20,614 bases of DNA, from the NCBI GenBank assembly GCA_964528095.1, contig CAZGSG010000086.1:1-20614 (forward strand), read 5' to 3'. The notes under the pieces were generated by a model. The model searched no databases and had not been told where the DNA came from. It saw nothing but the letters and a program-made list of their open reading frames with translations. The DNA comes from CAZGSG01 sp964528095. GTDB taxonomy: Bacteria > Bacteroidota > Bacteroidia > Chitinophagales > Chitinophagaceae. Numbering within the stretch: the stretch's first letter is position 1; each line of letters opens with the position of its first letter. Both the position numbers and the translations under genes were made by a program. This document shows, piece after piece, positions 7,349 to 15,620 of this stretch.

Positions 7349-8641
7349 TTAATCCTTTATATTCTTTAGCGCAACATACATGTATTTGAAACTAATGATC
7401 ACCTCATCAAACTGGTTAATGGCATCCTGACCGAGATTGCCATAATAAATTTCTTCTTTGGGAGATATAGCTACTGTTTTTGTGCTGATGTTATTCAATC
7501 TGACGTTCTTGTCAGCAATCTGCAGCAGCACTTCTTTTATTTCATAGCTTCTTACAGAGTCTGTGCCACCCGCACCACCATAATTCAAATACTCTTCCTT
7601 GCCATTTGTTTCAATTTCCTGTTTATACTTTTTAAAAAAAGCCAGGTTTAAAAAAGTTTGCTGCCCTCCCGTATCAAATGTAAACGGTAAAAGGTCATTT
7701 CTGTGACGTAATTGTATTATAGGTGTCAGCTCATCAAGTCCCAGGTTGGCAAAGGTCTCTTCTTTTGCGACCAATGGTACTTCCATGTATCCTTTTTTGT
7801 TGATCCTGATCTCTCCCAATTGTTCGATCACAGGAAAACCGATGATGCCTTCAATTTTATATTTGGTGCCAAAGCTCAATGCGCTGTCGGGGAATACAAG
7901 GAATACCACATTGTTCAACGTTATATCACCTATCCTGAGCAAAGGGGCGATGCCACAGCGGGCTTTTATCTTTAACCCGGTGATTGCGGTAACCGCAAAA
8001 TAACTATTTAGCAGTTTAAGCTTATTCCTTACCGCATTAGTTTCTGTTATCACCGATATATTGGCCCCGGTATCAAAGACAAAATCCTGGTCGCCGGCAC
8101 TACCGTTATTGACAGGTACCGTCAATAAACCGGCAATATCCCGTTTGAAGGGAATCTGTGTGGTCTTGCCGATCTGTGCCTGTTGCGCAGGAACCGCTGC
8201 CAGGCTTTTCCATATCAGCGCGGTATTGCGTATATCATCTTTATCGTCTTTTGGCAATGCTGTACTGTATTCATTCAACAGCCCTATTGAAGTTCTATGT
8301 GCCATCGCATATTGATAAGTCTTTACATGATTATCGATTTTCAGTTTTAACAATGCGATCTTTTGATCAGTACTCAGTTTGCGGGAATAGGATCCCATGA
8401 GTTTTTCAATACAGGTATTGGAAGCTGCCGACCTGTTAAAAAAATTATCAATATAGCTGTAATAATAAAGACTGTCTTTTGAAGACAGGTTAAACTCCGG
8501 CGCCTGAATCGTATCCCGCAATAAAAAAAAACCTTTCTTGCCGAGCAAAGAATCAAGAAAGGCTGATCGCTGAGCAAAACTGTTCATCACCAGTAAAAAA
8601 GCTATTGCAAATAAATAAACCCTTTTTATCATATTGCCCAT
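7349..8641 (-). CDS. Secreted two-lobed retropepsin-like aspartic protease
   Basis: The 430-residue product has a signal peptide, best read from Met4 (MIKRVYLFAIAFLLVMNSFA), so the start at 8632 is an alternative. After a helical region of about 130 residues come two aspartic-protease lobes. The first has FVFDTGANISVI (catalytic D190) and the hydrophobic-hydrophobic-Gly motif IIGFPVI at about 266. The second has FTFDTGGQQTF (D323) and GNLGQDAI at about 401. Both catalytic Asp residues are present, so one chain could form an active pepsin-like site, whereas classical retropepsins need a dimer. It belongs to the bacterial Asp_protease_2 type (PF13650). Export to the periplasm or cell surface is expected. 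The gene is divergent from an S41 peptidase across a 287-bp spacer. The substrate is unknown, and no lipobox is evident. Confidence 0.85.
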   Translation of the reverse strand: MGNMIKRVYLFAIAFLLVMNSFAQRSAFLDSLLGKKGFFLLRDTIQAPEFNLSSKDSLYYYSYIDNFFNRSAASNTCIEKLMGSYSRKLSTDQKIALLKLKIDNHVKTYQYAMAHRTSIGLLNEYSTALPKDDKDDIRNTALIWKSLAAVPAQQAQIGKTTQIPFKRDIAGLLTVPVNNGSAGDQDFVFDTGANISVITETNAVRNKLKLLNSYFAVTAITGLKIKARCGIAPLLRIGDITLNNVVFLVFPDSALSFGTKYKIEGIIGFPVIEQLGEIRINKKGYMEVPLVAKEETFANLGLDELTPIIQLRHRNDLLPFTFDTGGQQTFLNLAFFKKYKQEIETNGKEEYLNYGGAGGTDSVRSYEIKEVLLQIADKNVRLNNISTKTVAISPKEEIYYGNLGQDAINQFDEVIISFKYMYVALKNIKD

Positions 8642-8928
8642 TTTTTAAGTCTGTAAATTTATCAAAACTATTTAATTATCAGAATGTAAAGACATCCCTG
8701 ATTCAGCCGCAGTAAGATCAGTCCCTACAGCTATTCTTATATGCCAGTATCTATTTTTCTATTTTTTGCAACATTTTTTGCCCATGCAGGTCTAATATAG
8801 GGTACAAGAAAATACTAAACAGGGAAACGAGGGAAATTATGGCCGCAACTTATCAATTGCGATACTGTCGCTTGCCTTACCTGATAGCCCGTGAACTAAA
8901 ATTCAGCTTTATTTAAATCACCACAGTT

Positions 8929-10590
8929 ATGCATTTATTTTCTTCATCCCCATGCCGGGCCAGGAATTTTATTGTCCTTTTTACATTATCATTAGGGTTA
9001 CAGCTACCTGCTATTACGCAAAAAGTACTGCCAGTTATAAAAGCGAATTCAGCAAAAGCGGATATAAAGGATGGCGAAATTTACCAAAAAGCTGAATGGA
9101 ATTTATCTCCGGCAACCAGACCGGATATTTATTACTCCCTGGAACCGGCAAAACAAAATCAAATCACCTTCTACACTGATATCGATTCTATCTCTTTCAA
9201 CACATTGCCCGGCAAAACCTATGATTTTATTATACTGCTCGGTGGCAAAGACAGTTGTTATACACGCATATCCACCATTCCGGCTCCAAAGGCAGTACAG
9301 GCGCCCCTGCTGATAACAACGATGATTTCCGCAGAACTTCTGAAAGATGATTTTATTTCCTTTAGACAGGCATTAGAAAAAGAACATGGAGGCCTGTATC
9401 GTTACAAGACCAGGGCAACAGTGGACCGGTTGTTTGATAGTTGTTATGCAAGCATAAGAGGTCCTATGACGCAACTTGATTTTGGAAAATGCATTCTATT
9501 CCTGATAAGTTCGATCCAGGACGGGCATACGGGTACCGATATCACCAGATTATTGGTCAGTCAGTATAGTGCCAATGAAAAAATGTTCCCTTTTTTTCTA
9601 TATTATATCGGCGACAAGGCATTTATACTTTGTAGTAATATAAAAGAACTGCCTTCAGGAACTGAAATACTATCCATCGATGGTCAAAAAATGGGACACA
9701 TTAAAAAAGAACTGATGCACTACTTACCTTCGGATGGATCCATCACCAGCAAAAAAACACAGGTGCTAAATAATGGTGCTTTCCCTTTTTTATATCGCTG
9801 GATCTTTGGTAAAAAAGCATCGTTTGTTATTAACTACAGGAGTACTGATAACAGTATCCAAACGATGGAACTGGCCGCTATGAAAATACCTGAAGGGGAA
9901 TGTACGGCAGGAAAGCCTGCCAGCAATACACCAAACTTACACCTGCAATATCCAGAAAAACGAGTCGCATTATTAACTATTAAAACCTTTGATGAAGGGC
10001 GGCTTGGAGGCAGGAATGTATTAAAACGTTTCCTGGATACAAGTTTCACCGAGATCAACAGTAAAAGGATCAGGACACTGATCATTGATCTCCGGGGGAA
10101 TGGAGGTGGCAGGGATGAATATGGCGCGCTACTATATCAATATCTTACTACCAGGCCTTTCAGCTACTATTCTTCGATAGGATGTACATCATGCGATATA
10201 AACCCGGAAGAAAATCTACTGATGGGTATTCAACAACCAGGGAAAATCAACTTTACCGGCCGTGTACTATTCCTGATCAATGGCCTGTCCTTCTCCACTA
10301 CTGCTGAATTTTGCGCCATTGCAAAAAGTAATAACAGGGGATTGTTTATTGGTGAAGAAACCGGTGGCGGATATTACGGCAACACATCCGGAAAAACAAT
10401 AAATAAGAAACTCCCCAACACTTCAATCAACATAACGATCCCCAAATTTAAATATGTGAATGATGTTAAAAAAACCCGGTACCCTGACAGGGGGATCATT
10501 CCCGACTATCCTGTACAGGCTTCTATTGATGAAGTGTTACAGAATAAAGATGTACAGATGAAAAAAGCGTTACAGCTCGCTGGCAAATAG
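8929..10590 (+). CDS. S41 family serine peptidase, exported
   Basis: This 553-residue protein has an N-terminal hydrophobic segment at 14-29 (FIVLFTLSLGLQLPAI) preceded by an Arg pair, fitting a signal peptide. Residues 130-230 hold the S41 N-terminal region with SSIQDGHTG (H200). Then a PDZ-like strand LPSGTEILSIDGQ at 241-253, and the peptidase core: LIIDLRGNGGGRDEYG at 384-399, LINGLSFSTTAEF at 449-461 and GEETGGGYYGNTSG at 475-488. S456 is the likely nucleophile in this SxSxxxE context, and E460 is conserved. The architecture is that of tail-specific/C-terminal processing peptidases of the tricorn-like subgroup common in Bacteroidota. It may act on the cell envelope or on exported peptides. 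It is divergent from the aspartic protease gene, so a shared promoter region at 8642-8928 is likely. Confidence 0.88.
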   Translation: MHLFSSSPCRARNFIVLFTLSLGLQLPAITQKVLPVIKANSAKADIKDGEIYQKAEWNLSPATRPDIYYSLEPAKQNQITFYTDIDSISFNTLPGKTYDFIILLGGKDSCYTRISTIPAPKAVQAPLLITTMISAELLKDDFISFRQALEKEHGGLYRYKTRATVDRLFDSCYASIRGPMTQLDFGKCILFLISSIQDGHTGTDITRLLVSQYSANEKMFPFFLYYIGDKAFILCSNIKELPSGTEILSIDGQKMGHIKKELMHYLPSDGSITSKKTQVLNNGAFPFLYRWIFGKKASFVINYRSTDNSIQTMELAAMKIPEGECTAGKPASNTPNLHLQYPEKRVALLTIKTFDEGRLGGRNVLKRFLDTSFTEINSKRIRTLIIDLRGNGGGRDEYGALLYQYLTTRPFSYYSSIGCTSCDINPEENLLMGIQQPGKINFTGRVLFLINGLSFSTTAEFCAIAKSNNRGLFIGEETGGGYYGNTSGKTINKKLPNTSINITIPKFKYVNDVKKTRYPDRGIIPDYPVQASIDEVLQNKDVQMKKALQLAGK

Positions 10591-10661
10591 CTATTGATCA
10601 TTGAGTGAACTCATCAAAGATCATAACGGCACCATTGCTCTCACTGTCATAAAAAAGTCAG

Positions 10662-10699
10662 TTTCCTTTTTGCGTAAATTGATTTCCTTTCTGCGTCAA
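10662..10699. promoter_or_regulatory. Pair of direct repeats spaced 21 bp
   Basis: TTTCCTTTTTGCGTAAA (10662-10678) and TTTCCTTTCTGCGTCAA (10683-10699) differ at only two positions and their starts are 21 bp apart, two helical turns. This is the geometry of a dimeric regulator site such as those of LytTR proteins. It lies about 150 bp upstream of the small gene at 10848. Binding by any regulator is inferred. Confidence 0.35.
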
Positions 10700-10795
10700 G
10701 GTTATAGATCATCTTATACCAATTTTGCTACTTCACTGATCAACCCAGGGGTTTACCCAGGCAGTTGAGTTGTTAGACAAACAGTTGTATCAATC

Positions 10796-10819
10796 TACTC
10801 CCTATATCCATAGGGAGTA
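10796..10819. promoter_or_regulatory. Perfect 10-bp hairpin/dyad upstream of the small hypothetical gene
   Basis: TACTCCCTAT pairs with ATAGGGAGTA across the loop ATCC. It ends 28 bp before the start at 10848. It could be an operator or a leader hairpin; there is no T-run after it, so terminator function is unlikely. Confidence 0.45.
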
Positions 10820-10847
10820 TCCTTTATTTTCATCCTGTATTTAAAAG

Positions 10848-11183
10848 ATGACTATGAACAATGCTATTCTACTTTTTCATAACCCTGAGATCGGCTACGT
10901 CATTCAGTTGGTGAAAACCGGCAAGATCGAACTGGGCTACCAGATCATACGAATTTCTTTTTTTGAAGATGAGTTTGTGAATTTCCTGAAATGTTTACTT
11001 TACCTGGAAATAAAATATACAGCTGTTGTAGATATTTATCAAAAACAAATTACTATCCATACACCAGACCCCAGTCTCGAACTTGTTCTGTCTTTGCGCG
11101 AACTGCTTCAATTAAAAGAGATGGTTGAAAAAGCCGATAACGAGCGTATTGCCCAGTCCCTGATGGCGGGCTTAAGAGGATAA
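10848..11183 (+). CDS. Small hypothetical protein, possibly DUF6686-like
   Basis: The product is a 111-residue soluble protein without signal peptide or membrane segment. It opens MTMNNAILLFHNPEIGYVIQ (an internal Met3 is an alternative start). It alternates predicted strands and helices: a strand pair around 15-35, the segment FFEDEFVNFLKCLLYLEIKY at 38-57, strands around KQITIHTPDPSLELVLS, and a helix LRELLQLKEMVEKADNERIA at 83-102. This pattern resembles the short Bacteroidota DUF6686 proteins, but the paired Cys residues I associate with that family are absent, so the assignment is weak. No function can be proposed. It is followed by a hairpin, and is set apart by an upstream dyad and direct repeats. 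Confidence 0.6.
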   Translation: MTMNNAILLFHNPEIGYVIQLVKTGKIELGYQIIRISFFEDEFVNFLKCLLYLEIKYTAVVDIYQKQITIHTPDPSLELVLSLRELLQLKEMVEKADNERIAQSLMAGLRG

Positions 11184-11193
11184 TAAGCGTAAA

Positions 11194-11216
11194 AAAGCCG
11201 GAGCATGTCCGGCTTT
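11194..11216 (-). terminator. Shared terminator between two convergent genes
   Basis: AAAGCCGGA (11194-11202) pairs with TCCGGCTTT (11208-11216) around GCATG. On the minus strand the stem is followed by a six-T run, a standard intrinsic terminator for the gene at 11241-12140. On the plus strand the T-run is short, so it would act more weakly for the upstream small gene. Confidence 0.85.
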
Positions 11217-11240
11217 CCTGAAAAGAAAATATGGTTATGC

Positions 11241-12140
11241 TTATAGCTTCTGTAATAGTTTTTGCTTTTGCTCTGCAAATTCCTCTGCGGAAAGTATGCC
11301 CTTCTCTTTCAGCTGTGCCAGTTTTTCCAGTTGTGCCAGCACATCCGGCTGTGAAGCCTGTTGCACAGGTTGTTCCGCCGGCCGCGAGAGTTTATCCCTC
11401 ACAAATTCAGCAAACTTACGGGCAGTTGCCTTATCCACCTGGTCTATTGTAGCAATATTACCGGATGTATGAATTTTTACTTTGCCAAATAATAGCCCTG
11501 TTTCGTACTGGATAGAAGTTATATTCTTAAGCGGGAAATCCTCCACCCTGATACCGTAGAGTAATCCTTTGTCAATAAAAATAAGCCGGCGGTCCGTAGA
11601 AACCAGGATCCCCTGCCCCTCGTTATATATTCCCTGTATGATATTATCTACCTGCTCCTGGGCGGATAGGATATTAGGCAATTCATTGATCTCCTTACGT
11701 CCAAAAAAGCTGGAGACATTATCCAGTTTGAGTTGCTGAATGGTTGCCTTTATTTCGTCTAATCGTGTTTTTTTCTCATTGTCTTCTTTCTTCATTTCAT
11801 CCATACGGTTTTGGAACTCTTCTTTTTTTTGCTCTTTTTTCTCCTCACGCTGGATCTTTTTTTCGTTTTCGACTGCTATTTTTTGTTCTTCTTTTATTTT
11901 CCTCTCCTGCTCATCGTTTGCTCTTTTTTCTTCTGCCTGTATCTTTTTATCAGCCTTGTCTGTTACTTTTTTCTCTAAAAGATGCTGAACATCGGCCAGG
12001 GAATATTTTTTCAGGGAAGTTTCCCCCACTTTACTATAACACTTAGAGCATAGTTCTCCGCCGTCATTTAATTTTCCCGAGCTGAATATCGGGGTATTTA
12101 AAAATTTCATTTCAGCTGAACAGAGTGCGCAGTTTTTCAT
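11241..12140 (-). CDS. Zinc-ribbon / coiled-coil / bacterial PH / SHOCT protein
   Basis: I take the ATG at 12138-12140 because it has an A-rich leader and begins directly before the zinc ribbon (MKNCALCSAEMKF); an ATG at 12176 would add 12 residues. Of the 299 residues, about 1-40 form a CxxC...CxxC treble-clef/zinc ribbon (CALC, then CSKC), of the DUF4428 kind. About 65-135 is a Lys/Glu-rich coiled coil. Next, about 145-250, is a bacterial PH-like domain with GILVSTDRRLIFIDKGLLYG and FPLKNITSIQYETGLLFGKV. The end, QLEKLAQLKEKGILSAEEFA, is a SHOCT helix pair. Such proteins are cytoplasmic and often membrane- or oligomer-associated; their role is unknown. It is convergent with the upstream small gene and unrelated to the injection-system operon that begins 0.9 kb away. 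Confidence 0.82.
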   Translation of the reverse strand: MKNCALCSAEMKFLNTPIFSSGKLNDGGELCSKCYSKVGETSLKKYSLADVQHLLEKKVTDKADKKIQAEEKRANDEQERKIKEEQKIAVENEKKIQREEKKEQKKEEFQNRMDEMKKEDNEKKTRLDEIKATIQQLKLDNVSSFFGRKEINELPNILSAQEQVDNIIQGIYNEGQGILVSTDRRLIFIDKGLLYGIRVEDFPLKNITSIQYETGLLFGKVKIHTSGNIATIDQVDKATARKFAEFVRDKLSRPAEQPVQQASQPDVLAQLEKLAQLKEKGILSAEEFAEQKQKLLQKL

Positions 12141-12176
12141 TTGATCTTTTTGTGGTTTTAAAAGGTATTTCGCCAT

Positions 12177-13032
12177 AAATGTATAAAACCCAATTCATCT
12201 TTGCAAGCCTGCCAATACAGGCCGGACCGTTCCTGCTCCTTACTTAAAATACGGCATTTTACATCCCGGGCCCCATTTACAATAAGCGTTTGTGGTTTGA
12301 TAGTACCCCGCATTGTATTTTATACGCTTCGTCTATTAAAAATGTCGTTTATCTATTTTATAAAACTCAGCCCCTTTTATAAACATAAGTTTGAAACGGC
12401 ATACTGAAATGCAAAATCCATTGAGCAATTTAAATAGGGCAAATATGAAGTACCTGGAAAACGGAGGTCACCTGGCATTACGAATACCGTATTTTGTAGC
12501 AGGCAAAAAAAAAGGCCACAAGAACATAAGCAGTGGCATGAGCAGTGATTCGAAAAATCTATACCACAAACCGGGTATATGTCCGCATTTTTTTTATCAG
12601 GACGACCTGCCCAACTTATCGTTCGTTCCTCTGGCAATAAACCAGTCTGGTAATGCATTACACACTGAATTCATGACGAAAGAAAAGATGAACAGCAATA
12701 CAGTGCTGCGTTTCATTTGCGGAAACAATATCATCTATATGGGTAGTTGTGCAACAAGATTGTCGTGTAAACTAGGATTGTGCATAATTTTTTTCAAAAA
12801 AAAATCCGGCACTTCGAATTCCGCTACCATTTATTAATTACTTTTAGTTCGCAAGCAGCCCCGACACAAGTCACCAAAAAAAATTCCCTTTATCTGATTC
12901 GTTTTTGAATCACTGAAACGCTCCGATTGTTTTAGTAGCTAATGTTGTCTCTTCATTTTCCACCATGAGAAGAACGACAGGTATCCTATGCCCTGTTCTG
13001 ATTAGTGATCGTTCATTACTAAATGACCTATC
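12177..13032. other. Long spacer upstream of the injection-system operon
   Basis: This 856-bp AT-rich region contains no convincing intact gene. A plus-strand frame at 12391-12837 has no domain or repeat I recognise and overlaps minus-strand frames, so I do not call it. It includes short dyads: GCCTG/CAGGC at 12207-12222, TGATTC/GAATCA at 12895-12912 and an imperfect TTAGTGA/TTACTAA pair at 13002-13022, ten bases before the first injection-system gene. The operon promoter should lie in about 12840-13030, but I find no confident -33/-7 pair. Confidence 0.5.
12468..12658 (-). pseudogene. Possible frameshifted fragment of a small membrane protein
   Basis: On the minus strand, the ATG at 12656-12658 opens MHYQTGLLPEERTISWAGRP, which resembles the start of bacterial PH-type membrane proteins of the form LLP.E.I.W.GRP. 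The frame then meets a run of eight A (12588-12595 on the plus strand as T). If one changes frame there, the next residues are CGHIPGLWYRFFESLLMPLL followed by a hydrophobic stretch ending PATKYGIRNAR and a stop at 12468-12470. That gives about 63 residues with a plausible membrane segment. The original frame instead runs into Cys-rich nonsense. Decay or a sequencing error in the homopolymer could both explain it. The family guess is weak. Confidence 0.25.
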
Positions 13033-13629
13033 ATGATTTATGATGCACTTGAATTTTTAAGAAGTCGACTGGACGCCCATATTGCAGGTGGCAGACCAGC
13101 TGCCGAACCGGTGCTGGTGCTGTCCAATCCATGGACCAGTAACGACAACAATAAGAATTTTTCATTTCTGAATTCACTATCGCTTATCAATATTGAAGAG
13201 GAGCGCGCTTTTAAGACACAGTTGCCTGTGATGATCTCGCAAAAAGGCCAGTATATAAAACGACCGCCTGACCTTAAGATCAACCTGTATATGCTCATTA
13301 GTGCCTATAATAAGAAATATGAGGATGCCCTGAAGCTGATTTCAAAAGTGGTGGAGTATTTCCAGGTGAACAATGTGTTTGAACATCGCAAGCCAGCTGA
13401 AAAAAATACGATCGCCTTACCGGATGTATTAGACAAACTGATAGTGGAGTTATATACGCCCGGCTTTGAACAACAAAACCAGATATGGGCATCATTAAGT
13501 ACGGGCTATTTACCTTCTGTAATATATAAGGTAAGAATGTTACTGGTAGATGTGGATCCGGCACTGCCGCAGGAAACATACCCTGCAATTAAAGAGATAA
13601 ATATCAAACTGGAGAAGACGGACCAGTGA
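13033..13629 (+). CDS. DUF4255 / Pvc16-like tail terminator (cap) protein of a contractile injection system
   Basis: The 198-residue product matches the DUF4255/Pvc16_N family (PF14065). It starts MIYDALEFLRSRLDAHIAGG, with the typical IEEERAFKTQ and RPPDLKINLYMLISAYNKKY segments (about 80-97), then ALKLISKVVEYFQVNNVFEH and the C-terminal IWASLSTGYLPSVIYKVRML region. In the PVC, AFP and related particles this family forms the terminator at the distal end of the tube and sheath and stops their polymerisation. It lacks signal peptide or membrane segment, as for other particle parts. It is the first gene of the run and lies 64 bp before the sheath gene. In AFP/PVC this gene is the last of the cluster, so its place at the front is a difference in gene order seen in other Bacteroidota clusters. 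Confidence 0.9.
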   Translation: MIYDALEFLRSRLDAHIAGGRPAAEPVLVLSNPWTSNDNNKNFSFLNSLSLINIEEERAFKTQLPVMISQKGQYIKRPPDLKINLYMLISAYNKKYEDALKLISKVVEYFQVNNVFEHRKPAEKNTIALPDVLDKLIVELYTPGFEQQNQIWASLSTGYLPSVIYKVRMLLVDVDPALPQETYPAIKEINIKLEKTDQ

Positions 13630-13693
13630 AGAATAATTATAGATTAAAAAGAACAGCAGTCAACGATTTTAACTAACATAAAAAACAACTTTA

Positions 13694-15124
13694 ATGGCAA
13701 CGTATAAAACCCCAGGGGTGTACGTAGAAGAAATTTCTACCCTACCCCCCTCTGTCGCCGAAGTAGAGACGGCGATCCCTGCATTTATCGGATTCACAGA
13801 GAAAGGCGCAAAGAACATACCGCAGCGTATTACTTCTCTTGTAGAGTACCAGATAGCTTTTGGTATGGCTGAGCCGGAAAAAAGCCTGACGGTCTCCGTA
13901 CAAAATGATGTGATCACCGTATCTATCGATCCCAAAAAGCGCGCAAAGAATGTGCTTTTTTATGCCATGCAACTCTATTTTGCCAATGGCGGTGGCCCCT
14001 GTTATATCGTATCCGCGGGCAATTACGATGAGGGTAATGCCGGTTCCATCGAAGCATACAATGCAGCGCTGGAAGCCGTAGCAAAAGAAGACGAGCCTAC
14101 GCTTCTGGTATTCCCCGATGCGGGTTATATTATTCCCGACAAATATTACGATCTGATGAATACAGCCCTGCAGCAATGCGAAAAACTGGGCGACCGTTTC
14201 CTGATCATGGATGTACTCAATGCCAATAATGATTTGCGTACATCAAAGGATAATTTCAGAAACAAACTGGCCGTAACACCGGAGCTTGCAAAATATGGGG
14301 CAGCTTATTATCCTGATCTAAGCACGACCATTGCTTACCAATACGATGTTGATAGTCTCGCGGTAGCAGGTGTTGCTGATGCGAAAGCTCCGGCGATAGC
14401 ACCGGTTGTGGTGGAAGAAGATGGGAAAGCGGCAGAAGGTAAAAAACCAGTTGAAAGAAAACAGGCGCGGGCTGCCGGTGGATTTGCCGCGTTACCGAAT
14501 GCAATGCAAAACCGTATCAAACAAAAGATCCAGGAACTTGGTGTAGAACTCTCTCCTGCGGCTGCAGTTGCCGGTGTATACGCACAGGTAGATAGTACAA
14601 GAGGCGTGTGGAAGGCACCAGCCAATGTTTCACTTACCTATGTAAAGGCCCCAATGATGAAAATCACCGATGATGATCAGAACGATCTGAATATTGATGT
14701 GGACGCCGGCAAATCGATCAATGCCATCCGTGCTTTTGTAGGACGTGGCACCAAGATATGGGGAGCCCGTACACTTGCCGGTAATGATAATGAATGGAGA
14801 TATATCAATGTGCGCCGTTTTTTCAATATGGTAGAAGAATCGGTAAAGAAATCGACTGGTTGGGCAGTATTTGAGCCAAATGATATCAATACCTGGACCA
14901 AGGTAAGAGCAATGATCGAAAATTATCTCCTCTTGAAATGGAAGGATGGTGCACTTGCAGGCGCTAAACCAGACAACGCGTTCTTTGTACGAGTTGGGCT
15001 GGGTCAAACGATGACGGCTGCGGATGTGCTCGAGGGCAGGATGAATGTAGAGATCGGTCTGGCGGCTGTCAGACCAGCGGAATTCATCATTCTTAAATTC
15101 TCACATAAGCTTCAAACTTCATAA
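13694..15124 (+). CDS. Contractile tail sheath protein
   Basis: This 476-residue protein is a tail sheath of the phage/eCIS kind (PF04984 with PF17482-like C-terminal domain). It starts MATYKTPGVYVEEISTLPPS, the standard N-terminal arm used to link subunits, followed by AIPAFIGFTEKG. The C-terminal domain includes IWGARTLAG, WRYINVRRFFNMVEESV (about 368-384), WTKVRAMIENYLLLKW and the end EFIILKFSHKLQTS, which gives the linker arm. An Ala/Pro/Lys-rich, probably disordered insert spans about 222-262, followed by a helical segment ALPNAMQNRIKQKIQEL and AAAVAGVYAQVDSTRGVWKA. The sheath surrounds the tube and contracts to drive it out. There is only one sheath gene here, while AFP/PVC have three. 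It is followed by the tube genes with 20- and 44-bp gaps. Confidence 0.95.
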   Translation: MATYKTPGVYVEEISTLPPSVAEVETAIPAFIGFTEKGAKNIPQRITSLVEYQIAFGMAEPEKSLTVSVQNDVITVSIDPKKRAKNVLFYAMQLYFANGGGPCYIVSAGNYDEGNAGSIEAYNAALEAVAKEDEPTLLVFPDAGYIIPDKYYDLMNTALQQCEKLGDRFLIMDVLNANNDLRTSKDNFRNKLAVTPELAKYGAAYYPDLSTTIAYQYDVDSLAVAGVADAKAPAIAPVVVEEDGKAAEGKKPVERKQARAAGGFAALPNAMQNRIKQKIQELGVELSPAAAVAGVYAQVDSTRGVWKAPANVSLTYVKAPMMKITDDDQNDLNIDVDAGKSINAIRAFVGRGTKIWGARTLAGNDNEWRYINVRRFFNMVEESVKKSTGWAVFEPNDINTWTKVRAMIENYLLLKWKDGALAGAKPDNAFFVRVGLGQTMTAADVLEGRMNVEIGLAAVRPAEFIILKFSHKLQTS

Positions 15125-15144
15125 ACAACTATTAAAACGATTAT

Positions 15145-15576
15145 ATGGCAAATTATCCTATTCCTGCATTTCATTTTAAAGTAGACTGGGGCGGTAAAAA
15201 CGTTGGCTTCTCCGAAGTAGCCGGGCTGACACAGGAAGTTCAGCTGATAGAATATCGTGATGGTTTTAGTCCCGATTATTCAACCATCAAAATGCCAGGC
15301 CTCCGCAAGTATAGTAATATCACCTTAAAACGCGGGATCATGAAAGGTGATAATGAATTTTTTAACTGGCTGAATACGGTCAAATTAAATACGGTGGAAC
15401 GTCGCGACCTGATGATCAGTTTGCTGAATGAAAACCATGAACCGGTGATGGTTTGGAAAGCGCACAACGCCTTTCCGGTAAAGGTTGAAGGTCCCGGCCT
15501 AAAGGCTTCGGGCAATGAGACCGCCGTGGAATCCATTGAACTGGCACATGAGGGTGTGGTCTTGCAAAACGAATAA
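15145..15576 (+). CDS. Tail tube protein 1 (gp19-like)
   Basis: The 143-residue product belongs to the T4 gp19-like tube family (PF06841; TIGR02241). It has the marks MANYPIPAFHFKVDWGG, FSEVAGLTQEVQLIEYRDG (22-40), KYSNITLKRGIMK (55-67) and LLNENH at 93-98. This length and layout match the inner tube rings of eCIS and phage tails. In PVC/AFP the first of two tube genes is the main tube (Pvc1/Afp1); I infer the same here from order and from its shorter N-terminus. It is polymerised inside the sheath. The next gene is a paralogue with the same motifs, so the two arose by duplication. Confidence 0.92.
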   Translation: MANYPIPAFHFKVDWGGKNVGFSEVAGLTQEVQLIEYRDGFSPDYSTIKMPGLRKYSNITLKRGIMKGDNEFFNWLNTVKLNTVERRDLMISLLNENHEPVMVWKAHNAFPVKVEGPGLKASGNETAVESIELAHEGVVLQNE

Positions 15577-15620
15577 AACCCATATAGCAGGATATTTTTT
15601 CATCAGTAAAGTATAAGCTC

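Noticed and set aside
12391..12837. 148-residue plus-strand frame
   Set aside because: No recognisable domain, homopolymer runs of Lys and Phe, and no operon partner. It is more likely an accidental open frame in AT-rich DNA.
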